Positions 1-7,505 of a DNA stretch of 64,000 nucleotides are shown piece after piece. This DNA is from Flavobacterium sediminilitoris (lineage in GTDB: Bacteria > Bacteroidota > Bacteroidia > Flavobacteriales > Flavobacteriaceae). How positions within the stretch are numbered: the first letter of the stretch is position 1; each line of letters starts with the position of its first letter. The stretch covers positions 3,782,001 through 3,846,000 of the forward strand of contig NZ_CP090145.1 in the NCBI RefSeq assembly GCF_023008245.1, in the 5' to 3' direction. The position numbers and the translations under genes were made by a program. The notes beneath the pieces were generated by a model. The model searched no databases. It was not told the DNA's origin and was given only the letters and a program-made list of their open reading frames with translations.

Positions 1-363
1 TGGACTATTATTAAAACCCAATCTTCCGTATGCTGCCATTCTAAAATGACTGTTTAAATCGTCAGAAGAGAAGAATCTATATTTTGAGTATATGTTTGCT
101 CCTGAAAACTCAAAGTTTCCATTTCTATTACTATTAAAGATAGTTCCTCTAAACATTAGGTTTTTATTTAAGCCATACGTTACTTCTGGATTAAAGCTAT
201 AATTGTATTTATTATCTATAGTTCTTTCAAAAAATGTATTTGCTAAGCGAATACTTAATGAATTGGTAGGAACATTACTTGCTGGATCTGTTACTACAAA
301 TAATTCTTGCGCTTTACTATTTTGAAAAAAGGTTATAACAAAAATAATCAATATTTTTTTCAT
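1..363 (-). CDS. Outer-membrane/exported protein of metal cluster, 3' truncated
   Basis: The gene runs off the left edge of the window, so only about 121 N-terminal codons are visible. The start ATG at 363-361 overlaps the TAA of the upstream HMA gene (TAATG), which indicates translational coupling. The protein begins with a signal peptide (MKKILIIFVITFFQNSKAQ, cleavage near residue 19). It continues with alternating hydrophobic/polar strands rich in Asn, Phe and Tyr (NPEVTYGLNKNLMFRGTIF), as expected of an outer-membrane beta-barrel. Being last in a run of metal-binding genes, it is inferred to be an envelope component of metal handling. I do not recognise a family, and the missing C-terminus limits the call. 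Confidence 0.7.
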   Translation of the reverse strand, partial: MKKILIIFVITFFQNSKAQELFVVTDPASNVPTNSLSIRLANTFFERTIDNKYNYSFNPEVTYGLNKNLMFRGTIFNSNRNGNFEFSGANIYSKYRFFSSDDLNSHFRMAAYGRLGFNNSP

Positions 364-863
364 TAGTTTACAACTTTAATATGAAAAACATCTTTTGTAT
401 TTGAAAGGTATGTTTCAATATTTTTATATTTTTTAGCTAATTTTTTAAATTCTTTGTCTGTTACATATCCTTTATCTAAGATTTGAATTTGTACTTCTTC
501 ATTTGTGCTTATTTTTTTGTCCTCAATTAGTACAAATGATTTATCGTTAAGTACATTTTCTGAATTTGTTGTAAGAATAAGTGATCCAATAAAGAAACCT
601 GCTTTTTCAACGCTTTCTTTAAACACATTTGGATTTATTGTGTTTCCTTCTTTAAGTGTAACAATAAAAGTATTTGTATTTAAATCAGTGTCTACTTCTT
701 GTACTTCTGGAAGGTTTTTAAGTTGTTTATTAATTGCATTTGAACACATAGAACAGGTTAGTCCTGTTGCTCTAATTTCTGCTTTTGCTATTTGAGCATT
801 TAAATTATTACTCATCATGATTATAGTAATAATCATGGCTGTTTTTAGGATGATATTTTTCAT
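363..863 (-). CDS. Exported heavy-metal-associated (HMA) domain protein
   Basis: 166 residues with an N-terminal signal sequence (hydrophobic to about residue 23, ending SNNLNAQ). An HMA fold follows at about residues 28-95. Its metal-binding loop reads TGLTCSMCSNAINKQL, a variant of the GMTCxxC motif that binds Cu(I) or similar soft metals. The remaining 70 residues are charged and have no family I recognise. HMA domains ferry metal to ATPases or efflux pumps; here the signal peptide places it in the periplasm. The gene starts 3 bp after the stop of the TlpA-like gene and overlaps the next gene by TAATG, so it is a tight operon member. Metal identity (copper, zinc or other) cannot be decided from the sequence. 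Confidence 0.82.
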   Translation of the reverse strand: MKNIILKTAMIITIIMMSNNLNAQIAKAEIRATGLTCSMCSNAINKQLKNLPEVQEVDTDLNTNTFIVTLKEGNTINPNVFKESVEKAGFFIGSLILTTNSENVLNDKSFVLIEDKKISTNEEVQIQILDKGYVTDKEFKKLAKKYKNIETYLSNTKDVFHIKVVN

Positions 864-866
864 TTC

Positions 867-1328
867 TTATTTTATATAATTAGTTATTTCTTCTTCAGTT
901 GGGTTTATTGCTATTAATTTCCCTTCTGAATTGAATAAAAAAGTTGTTGGAAGTTCTTCAACACCAAACAAAAGTGCGGTTTCTGCATTAAATCCTTTTG
1001 GATCTATAAGTTGTGCGTATTTAATTTTATCTTTTAAAATGGCTTTTTTCCATTTTTCTTCGTCTTTATCAACGGATATGCCAACGATTTCGAGTTTATT
1101 ATGATCTATTTCATCATATAATTTTACCATCTTTTTATTTGCAATTCTACATGGTGCACACCAAGATGCCCAAAAGTCAAATAATATCCATTTCCCTTTA
1201 AACTCATTACTATTAACTTCTTGATTTAAAGTATTTTTAAGCGTAAAAGAAGGTAACTGATCTCCTATTTTTATTTGAGCTTGCATTCCTATTGAAAATA
1301 GAAATACTACGATCATTATTTTATTCAT
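867..1328 (-). CDS. TlpA-like thiol-disulfide oxidoreductase
   Basis: 153 residues: a short signal peptide (MNKIMIVVFLFSIGMQAQ), then a thioredoxin fold of the TlpA/ResA/AhpC-TSA type. The active site reads WASWCAPCR (CxxC near residues 57-60), and ELPTTFLF supplies the cis-Pro loop (PTTF). Such periplasmic proteins reduce disulfides in cytochrome or metal-binding partners. In this operon the obvious clients are the Cys-containing HMA and Cys-rich proteins, which is an inference from position. Spacing is 4 bp after the DUF3347 gene and 3 bp before the HMA gene, so co-transcription is very likely. Length is normal for the single-domain family. Confidence 0.9.
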   Translation of the reverse strand: MNKIMIVVFLFSIGMQAQIKIGDQLPSFTLKNTLNQEVNSNEFKGKWILFDFWASWCAPCRIANKKMVKLYDEIDHNKLEIVGISVDKDEEKWKKAILKDKIKYAQLIDPKGFNAETALLFGVEELPTTFLFNSEGKLIAINPTEEEITNYIK

Positions 1329-1332
1329 TCTA

Positions 1333-2163
1333 TTACTTTATTGTTTCAACTACTTTTCCACATGAAAGCATTTTGCTTCCATAATATGGATTTTTAACTG
1401 TACTTTCTTTACTTAACCAATTTGCTCCTTTTCCATTATTTGCCATTGGACAATGTTGAATGTAAATTGGCGATTGAAATTTTGAAACTTTTATAATATC
1501 ATAGATATCATTCGATAATGTTATGAATTGTTTACGTTGATTATCTATATCTTTTGAACTCGAAATGGCTTTGGTTGTTTCTTCTATTGCGTTCCTTTTT
1601 TTCATCCAAACCATGTGAACATCATTTGCTAATACTTTCATATCAACTGCATTTATAGCTGCAATAAGTTCATTAGAAATAGTTGTTGATTTAGATACAT
1701 CACTCATAACCAAAGCATCTTTTAATATGAAATATTTTTCAAAAACAGTGGTTAATTTTCCATCTTCTTGTTGCATTGTTTTTTCTTCAGAGTGGTGCTT
1801 TTCTTCTTTTACAACTTCTTTTGATTCTCTATTGTATTGACAACATCCGTGTAAATTATCATACACATCATTAGGCGCTAGAAATTTTTCATTATCATAA
1901 CCTGCAAGTGCTATTCTTTTTAGAATTTCATCTTGATTTGTTTTTTTTGAATCAAAAGTAATTTCTGCTGTTTTAGTTTCTTTATTCCAATCTACGTTTG
2001 CTACCTTTTTAAGGTTTCCTGCTTTTTCTATTGTAGATTTACACATTCCACAGTTTCCTGATATTTTAACTGTAGCTGTTTTTGCATTTTTAATTTGTGC
2101 ATCGCAAGCGATGAATGATAACATTGAGAATGCTACCATGAAAATTTTTAATGAATTTTTCAT
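1333..2163 (-). CDS. Lipoprotein with HMA domain and DUF3347 domain
   Basis: 276 residues from the ATG at 2163. I prefer this to an upstream ATG at 2259 because MKNSLKIFMVAFSMLSFIAC is a complete lipoprotein signal with lipobox Cys. Residues about 25-90 form an HMA domain with the loop GNCGMCKSTIE (CxxC). A short His/Cys-containing linker follows (NLHGCCQYN, KHHSEE). The C-terminal ~150 residues match the DUF3347 pattern known from the ends of CusB-type efflux adaptors: KYFILKDALVMSD, then FQSPIYIQHCPMANNGKGANWL, given here in two parts (FQSPIYIQHCPM and NGKGANWL), then NPYYGSKMLSCG. DUF3347 is thought to be a metal-binding periplasmic module. It is inferred to be a stand-alone periplasmic metal chaperone or sensor at the head of the TlpA/HMA operon. 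Confidence 0.85.
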   Translation of the reverse strand: MKNSLKIFMVAFSMLSFIACDAQIKNAKTATVKISGNCGMCKSTIEKAGNLKKVANVDWNKETKTAEITFDSKKTNQDEILKRIALAGYDNEKFLAPNDVYDNLHGCCQYNRESKEVVKEEKHHSEEKTMQQEDGKLTTVFEKYFILKDALVMSDVSKSTTISNELIAAINAVDMKVLANDVHMVWMKKRNAIEETTKAISSSKDIDNQRKQFITLSNDIYDIIKVSKFQSPIYIQHCPMANNGKGANWLSKESTVKNPYYGSKMLSCGKVVETIK

Positions 2164-2239
2164 TATATAAGATTTTAAAAACAAATAAGTGATATTTGTT
2201 TTTATTAGTAAAATTTTAAATTGTAATAAATAGATAGTG

Positions 2240-2283
2240 TTGAGCAGAAAAATGCTCAAATTTTGACAGAATATGGGCTGTCA
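2240..2283 (-). terminator. Two consecutive hairpins after the Cys-rich gene
   Basis: Two stem-loops lie just downstream of the Cys-rich gene on the minus strand. One has the arms TGACAG/CTGTCA (2264-2269 and 2278-2283). The other has TTGAGCA/TGCTCAA (2240-2246 and 2253-2259). U-tracts are weak, so these may be partial termination or mRNA-stability elements separating this gene from the HMA-DUF3347 operon. Confidence 0.4.
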
Positions 2284-2293
2284 TGAAAAGGAG

Positions 2294-2659
2294 TTAACCT
2301 ATTTTAGGAGGAGACCAAATAGCATAAAAACCAAGAGTGATAGGTTTTTCTAAGTAGCTAAAGTTGGTTCTTTTATCTTGAATAATTAAAGTTGGTTCTT
2401 TAATTTCAAAAGGATAAATTGATAAAATACTTGAAAAAACTAGGGAAACACTACAACTTGAATTGTTACAATTTCCATTACATCCTTCTTTTTCTGATTT
2501 TGTTTTATCACAACAACTTTTCTCTTTTTCTAAAGATTTTTCTACTTTACAACAAGATTTTTCTTTTTGTGTGGATTTTGTAGTGCAAGCATAGGCTTCT
2601 GTTGGACTCAAAAAGAATCCAAGAGTTACAAATAACACTATGTAGAAAAATCTTGTCAT
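2294..2659 (-). CDS. Small Cys-rich exported protein
   Basis: 121 residues from the ATG at 2659; an ATG at 2713 would only add a second hydrophobic stretch before an already complete signal peptide (MTRFFYIVLFVTLGFFLSP). The mature part is dominated by cysteine and lysine, with repeated KSCCK/EKSCC units and CNGNCNNSSC. It then has a C-terminal hydrophobic segment and ends in WSPPKIG. Cys pairs of this kind suggest soft-metal binding, consistent with the HMA genes downstream. A 130-bp gap with two small hairpins separates it from the DUF3347 gene, so it may be a separate or attenuated transcription unit. Similar short proteins sit beside metal efflux genes in Flavobacteriaceae, but I cannot name a family. 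Confidence 0.7.
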   Translation of the reverse strand: MTRFFYIVLFVTLGFFLSPTEAYACTTKSTQKEKSCCKVEKSLEKEKSCCDKTKSEKEGCNGNCNNSSCSVSLVFSSILSIYPFEIKEPTLIIQDKRTNFSYLEKPITLGFYAIWSPPKIG

Positions 2660-2780
2660 AATTAGGATACAAAAGTATAATAAAAAATATATAAGTCTGT
2701 TAAAGATAAGCAAAATATTAATCTAAACTTAATGTAATTTATCACTAATTATAGTATAAACTACACCAAATAAAAAAGGG

Positions 2781-2842
2781 AATACCCCCTTAATAAAAGG
2801 TATTTGTACTCTTTCCTAGCATTAAATATGAGTTTACATTTG
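2781..2842 (+). promoter_or_regulatory. Divergent promoter region with inverted repeat and TACATTTG box
   Basis: In the 230-bp gap between the divergent Cys-rich and hydrolase genes, TACATTTG (2835-2842) matches the Bacteroidetes -7 consensus TAnnTTTG for the plus-strand hydrolase gene. Upstream lies AATACC-N12-GGTATT (2781-2804), an interrupted palindrome that could be an operator. No correctly spaced -33 TTG is visible, so the promoter call is tentative. Confidence 0.4.
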
Positions 2843-2889
2843 TCTCATAAAAATAAATACCTAAAAAAGTCTAATTAACAATAAAAAAA

Positions 2890-4752
2890 ATGAAACAATT
2901 ATTTAAAAAAGAAATTCTAGTAATAATACTATTATTTATTACTGGAACAATGTCTTCGCAATTTGTTGCAAGACATGCTATGACACCAGCTCAATATCAA
3001 ACCGAATTTAACAACCTAAGTGCAAAGGGTTATAGAGTTACTTCATTATCAGGCTATACTAGTAATGGTAAAGAATTGTATGCGGCAATCTGGAATAAGG
3101 TAACTGGACCAGCTTGGGCTGCTAGACACGGAATGTCATCTACGGAGTATCAAAAAGATTTCAATGATAAAGTTAGCAAAGGATACAGACTTGTTTGTTT
3201 ATCAGGATATGGTGTTGGAAATCAAGCAAAATTTGCTGCTGTTTGGGATAAAAGCTCAGGAGGAACTTGGAAAGCAAAGCATAATATGACAGCTGCTGAT
3301 TATCAAAAAGCTTTTAATGATAATAGCAAAGCGGGATACCAATTACAACAAGTTTCAGGCTACGTTGTGAATGGAACAGAATATTTTGCCGCTTTTTGGG
3401 AAAAGAAATCAGGTTCTATAATAGCTAGGCATAATCTAAATTCAGCTGATTACCAAAAAGCTTTTAATGACTTTACCAGTAAAGGATATCATTTAAAATG
3501 TGTTAGTGGTTATCAAAAAGGGCGCACTGATTTATATGCTGCTATTTGGGAAAAATCTACATATCCTTTGGCAATGGCTAAACATGGTTTGAGTAGAAAA
3601 AACTACCAACATACATTTGACAACTTATATTATCAAGGATATGTACCTGTTTTTGTAAATGCATTTGCTTCAAGTGGAGCGGATAATTATAATGCTATTT
3701 GGACTAATAAGGTAATGAAATCTGCTGATATTAATAAAATGGATAACGCTGTTGAAAACTACATGTCTACACAAGGAGTAAATGGTTATTCTTTTGCCGT
3801 TACTAAAAATGGAAGATTAGTTTTTGCAAAATCTTATGGATATGCTGATAAAGCAACAAATGAAATTATGTCACCCAATCATTCTATGAGAATAATGAGT
3901 GTATCAAAATCAGTAACTGCAGCTGGAATTATGAAACTTTTGGAACAAAACAAGATTAGTATGAATCAAAAAGTCTTTGGTCCAAACAGTATCTTAGGAT
4001 CTAAATATGCTACTCCATCTGATAAAAAGAAACTAAATGACATTACAATTTCACAATTATTACATCATACTTCAGGATTAAGATCATGCAATGGAGAAGC
4101 AGAATTTTGGAATAAAGACAAAACTTATGATGACACCATGAAAATGTTGTTAAAATCATCTGATTTACTAAAATTTGATCCTAATACAAAATATTCTTAT
4201 TCCAACACTGGTTATTTTATTTTAGCACTAGTAATTCAACAAATAAGTGGTCAATCTTATGAAAACTTTATCAGAACAAATGTCTTGAATCCAGCTGGTG
4301 TAGGATCAGGAATGTATGTTGGTTTAGCTAATGGTAGTGTAAAATCTAATGAAGCACATTATACTCCAGCAACCAAACAAAATATGCAATTATGGGCAGG
4401 TTTTGGTGGTTGGGTTGCCAGACCTATTGATCTTGTGAAGTATTTAGGAAAAGTAGACGGAAGTACTCCTCCTACTGACATTATAAAGGCAAGTACACAT
4501 GCAATACTAACACAAAACACTCCTTTATCACCAAATTATGGTTGTGGTTGGACAATTTCAGGTGATAAACAAAGACACAACGGAGCGCATGGAGGTTCTA
4601 GATCATGGTTGGCAGAAATTGGTGATGGTTATAGCATTGCAATAATCATTAATAATGCACCATCCAATGATGATAATCTTAGTAAACTATTAAATGATAT
4701 TTCAACTGCGGTTAAAAGTGTTTCTGCCTTTCCAAGTTATGATTTATTCTAA
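2890..4752 (+). CDS. Serine hydrolase (class C beta-lactamase fold) with five N-terminal tandem repeats, polyglycine-hydrolase-like
   Basis: 620 residues. A signal peptide (to about residue 23) precedes five tandem repeats of about 50 residues (starting near 27, 77, 128, 178 and 229). Each follows ARHxM..xxYQxxFN...xKGYxLxxxSGY....xxxYAAIWxK, resembling Pfam BTRD1 (bacterial tandem repeat domain 1). Residues about 280-615 form a beta-lactamase/penicillin-binding fold. Ser337-Val-Ser-Lys340 gives the SxxK motif, Tyr437-Ser-Asn439 the YxN motif, and His567-Gly-Gly569 stands in place of KTG. This repeat-plus-hydrolase layout is that of fungal polyglycine hydrolases, secreted endopeptidases; the substrate here is unknown. 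The gene is monocistronic, ending in a strong terminator facing parC. Confidence 0.88.
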   Translation: MKQLFKKEILVIILLFITGTMSSQFVARHAMTPAQYQTEFNNLSAKGYRVTSLSGYTSNGKELYAAIWNKVTGPAWAARHGMSSTEYQKDFNDKVSKGYRLVCLSGYGVGNQAKFAAVWDKSSGGTWKAKHNMTAADYQKAFNDNSKAGYQLQQVSGYVVNGTEYFAAFWEKKSGSIIARHNLNSADYQKAFNDFTSKGYHLKCVSGYQKGRTDLYAAIWEKSTYPLAMAKHGLSRKNYQHTFDNLYYQGYVPVFVNAFASSGADNYNAIWTNKVMKSADINKMDNAVENYMSTQGVNGYSFAVTKNGRLVFAKSYGYADKATNEIMSPNHSMRIMSVSKSVTAAGIMKLLEQNKISMNQKVFGPNSILGSKYATPSDKKKLNDITISQLLHHTSGLRSCNGEAEFWNKDKTYDDTMKMLLKSSDLLKFDPNTKYSYSNTGYFILALVIQQISGQSYENFIRTNVLNPAGVGSGMYVGLANGSVKSNEAHYTPATKQNMQLWAGFGGWVARPIDLVKYLGKVDGSTPPTDIIKASTHAILTQNTPLSPNYGCGWTISGDKQRHNGAHGGSRSWLAEIGDGYSIAIIINNAPSNDDNLSKLLNDISTAVKSVSAFPSYDLF

Positions 4753-4798
4753 AAAAGTAAAAGGCTGTATCAAAAGATACAGCCTTTTACTTTTTTTT
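4751..4798. terminator. Strong bidirectional terminator
   Basis: A 19-bp perfect stem (4753-4771 with 4776-4794, core AAGGCTGTATC/GATACAGCCTT, AAAA loop) is flanked by A-rich and T-rich tracts on its two sides. It sits between the convergent hydrolase and parC genes and can terminate both. Confidence 0.92.
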
Positions 4799-7490
4799 AA
4801 TCTAGAGACAAAGTGATTTGACCATCATCATCTAAATCTGTTTTTACATCATCAGAAACTGATTCTTCATCTGTGACTTCCATCTTTTCTGGTTCAGGTT
4901 CTACTGGTTCTTCAAAAGGAAGTGGTTCCAATAAGTTAATTTGTTTTACTTTATCTGCCGTTAATTGGTTCCCCAAAGCTTTAATTCCTTTCAATGCAAT
5001 AAATTCTTCTAGATTTACTTGCAAAGTTTCTTTTTGAACTCCTTTTACTTTGGCAAAAATAACCTCAGCCATTGGTTTCCAGTCGGTGGAAACAATCTCT
5101 AATTGAGATTTCTCATGTTCAGTAATAAAAATTTCTTCTTTATTTTCATTTTCAATTACAAAACGTTTTACATAATAGCGTTCCTTTTCACCATCAAAAT
5201 AAATAGCTGAAATGGGTTTATTAGGTTTCCATTTTTCTAAAACCACCATATCTTGATCAAAATGAGTGGTTAATTCTGGAATAATGGTTTTTAATTTTCC
5301 TGATTGGTTAATGATTAACAATCTATCATTTGGTTTGAATTCTCCTAACAATTCTCCTCTTCCATCTACATTTAAACGTTGAACTGTTTCATCAAACCAT
5401 ATTTTTCTTGGTCGTAGCGTTGAAATTCCTTTCTCTTTTAATTCAATTTTCTTAATTGGATATTTTGAAACTGAATTCCCTTTGGATCCTCTACCTTTTA
5501 TTAAAATGTCTGCAAAATCTAAATCCCATTTTAGTTTTTTAATACTGCCTACTTGGCGTAACAAAATAGTTACCACTTCAGCTTCTCCATTAGGATTGTG
5601 AGAAAAATAAAGAATTTGTGATCCTGGTTTTTCTTGTGTAATATGATATTCTTTATCACGTGTTACACCTGAAACATTGAAACGCTTTACAAAGGTTGCG
5701 CCACTTTTTCCATCTCTATATATGACATTATAAATGGTTCTCTTATCGTTTTTATCAAAAATTGCCACATGAATAATGTCTTTACCTATAAATTTTTTAT
5801 CATCAACTTTTGTAACAACCATTCGTCCATCTCTTAAAAAGACAATAACATCATCAATATCAGAACAATCTGCTACATATTCGTCCTTTTTAAGTCCAGT
5901 TCCAAGGAAGCCTTCTATCTTATTAACGTATAATTTTGTATTTCTTAATGCTACTTTTGTTGCTTCAATAGTATCGAAGCTTCTTAATTCTGTTTGACGT
6001 TCACGTCCTTTTCCATATTTTTCTTTTAGTTTAGTAAAAAAAGTAATGGTATAATCAATGATATTTGCCAAATCGTGTTTTACTTGTTCCATTTCTGCTT
6101 CTAATTTCGCAATAGCGTCATCGGCTTTATCGGAATCGAAACGAGTAATACGAATCATAGGGATTTGCGTTAATTTTTGCAAATCGTCATCGTGAATATC
6201 ACGAACTAATAATTTTTTAAATGGTTCAAATTTTTTGTATAAATATTCGTAAAGACTTTCTCTATCGCTATATAATTTAAAGTCAATATACATTTCTTCA
6301 CGAATGAATATTTTTTCTAAAGTTGAAAAGTGCCATTTGTTTTCTAATTCGTCTAATTGAATTTCTAGTTCACGTTTTAATAAATTGACTGTTCTGTTTG
6401 TTGAAATTTTCAACATATCAGAAACGCCAATAAACAATGGCTTATTGTTTTCAATAACACACCCTAAAGGAGCAATAGATGTTTCACATGCTGTAAATGC
6501 ATACAATGCATCAATCGTTTTATCTGGAGAAACACCAGATGGTAAATGAATGACGATTTCAACTTCTGCTGCTGTGTTATCTTCAATTTTTTTAACTTTG
6601 ATTTTACCTTTATCATTCGCTTTCAAAATACTATCTATTAAAGAGGAAGTATTTGTTGAAAACGGAATTTGAGTAATAACTAAAGTAGATTTATCTAGTT
6701 GAGAAATTTTGGCACGTACACGTACACGACCACCACGTAATCCATCATTATAATTAGACACATCTGCAATACCGGCAGTTGGGAAATCTGGATATAAAGT
6801 AAATGGTTTTCCTTTTAATATTTTTATTGATGAATCAATTAATTCATTGAAATTGTGTGGTAAAACTTTTGTTGATAAACCAACGGCAATTCCTTCTGCT
6901 CCTTGTGCTAAAAGTAGTGGGAATTTAACAGGAAGATTTATAGGTTCTGCACGACGACCATCATAAGAAGTTCCCCATTCGGTAATTTTTGGAGAATATA
7001 AAACATCATGACCAAACTTAGAAATACGAGCTTCAATATAACGAGAAGCCGCAGCGCTATCACCTGTAAGGATATTTCCCCAGTTTCCTTGCATATCGAT
7101 AATTAGGTCTTTTTGCCCAATTTGTACCATTGCATCACCAATACTGGCATCACCGTGAGGATGATATTGCATGGTGTGTCCAACAATATTCGCCACCTTG
7201 TTGTAACGACCATCATCTAGTTCTTTCATGGAATGCATGATTCTACGTTGCACAGGTTTAAAACCGTCTTCAATCGCTGGAACCGCACGCTCTAATATTA
7301 CATAAGAAGCATAATCTAAAAACCAATCCTTATACATTCCAGTTACTTTTGTAATCGTATCTTCTGGATTTTCGTTGTTTTCATAGAAATGATGTCCTGA
7401 TGTTTTTATATCATCAAAACCTTCTGTTTCTTGCGATTCACTTCCTGATTCTTGTTCTTCTGGGTTTGTATTTTCTTCTTCGTCTTTCAT
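4797..7490 (-). CDS. parC: DNA topoisomerase IV subunit A
   Basis: 897 residues, a type IIA topoisomerase DNA-cleavage subunit that with ParE decatenates chromosomes in the cytoplasm. The winged-helix/QRDR region is intact (VPAIEDGFKPVQRRIM, HGDASIGDAMV). The catalytic tyrosine is Tyr151 in AASRYIEARIS. A beta-propeller-type C-terminal domain follows about residue 540. The first 45 residues and the last 40 are acidic tails (EEENTNPEEQ; DDDGQITLSLD), common in the flavobacterial protein. Its usual partner parE lies on the same strand but 3.9 kb upstream, because three unrelated genes sit between them. parC starts only 15 bp after the DUF262 gene, so it is probably transcribed through the inserted cassette. 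Confidence 0.97.
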   Translation of the reverse strand: MKDEEENTNPEEQESGSESQETEGFDDIKTSGHHFYENNENPEDTITKVTGMYKDWFLDYASYVILERAVPAIEDGFKPVQRRIMHSMKELDDGRYNKVANIVGHTMQYHPHGDASIGDAMVQIGQKDLIIDMQGNWGNILTGDSAAASRYIEARISKFGHDVLYSPKITEWGTSYDGRRAEPINLPVKFPLLLAQGAEGIAVGLSTKVLPHNFNELIDSSIKILKGKPFTLYPDFPTAGIADVSNYNDGLRGGRVRVRAKISQLDKSTLVITQIPFSTNTSSLIDSILKANDKGKIKVKKIEDNTAAEVEIVIHLPSGVSPDKTIDALYAFTACETSIAPLGCVIENNKPLFIGVSDMLKISTNRTVNLLKRELEIQLDELENKWHFSTLEKIFIREEMYIDFKLYSDRESLYEYLYKKFEPFKKLLVRDIHDDDLQKLTQIPMIRITRFDSDKADDAIAKLEAEMEQVKHDLANIIDYTITFFTKLKEKYGKGRERQTELRSFDTIEATKVALRNTKLYVNKIEGFLGTGLKKDEYVADCSDIDDVIVFLRDGRMVVTKVDDKKFIGKDIIHVAIFDKNDKRTIYNVIYRDGKSGATFVKRFNVSGVTRDKEYHITQEKPGSQILYFSHNPNGEAEVVTILLRQVGSIKKLKWDLDFADILIKGRGSKGNSVSKYPIKKIELKEKGISTLRPRKIWFDETVQRLNVDGRGELLGEFKPNDRLLIINQSGKLKTIIPELTTHFDQDMVVLEKWKPNKPISAIYFDGEKERYYVKRFVIENENKEEIFITEHEKSQLEIVSTDWKPMAEVIFAKVKGVQKETLQVNLEEFIALKGIKALGNQLTADKVKQINLLEPLPFEEPVEPEPEKMEVTDEESVSDDVKTDLDDDGQITLSLD

Positions 7491-7505
7491 GTAGTGAAAT
7501 CGATT

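Noticed and set aside
2164..2259. N-terminal extension of the DUF3347 protein
   Set aside because: The 32 extra residues would precede a complete lipoprotein signal peptide, and the upstream DNA contains hairpins and AT-rich intergenic sequence.
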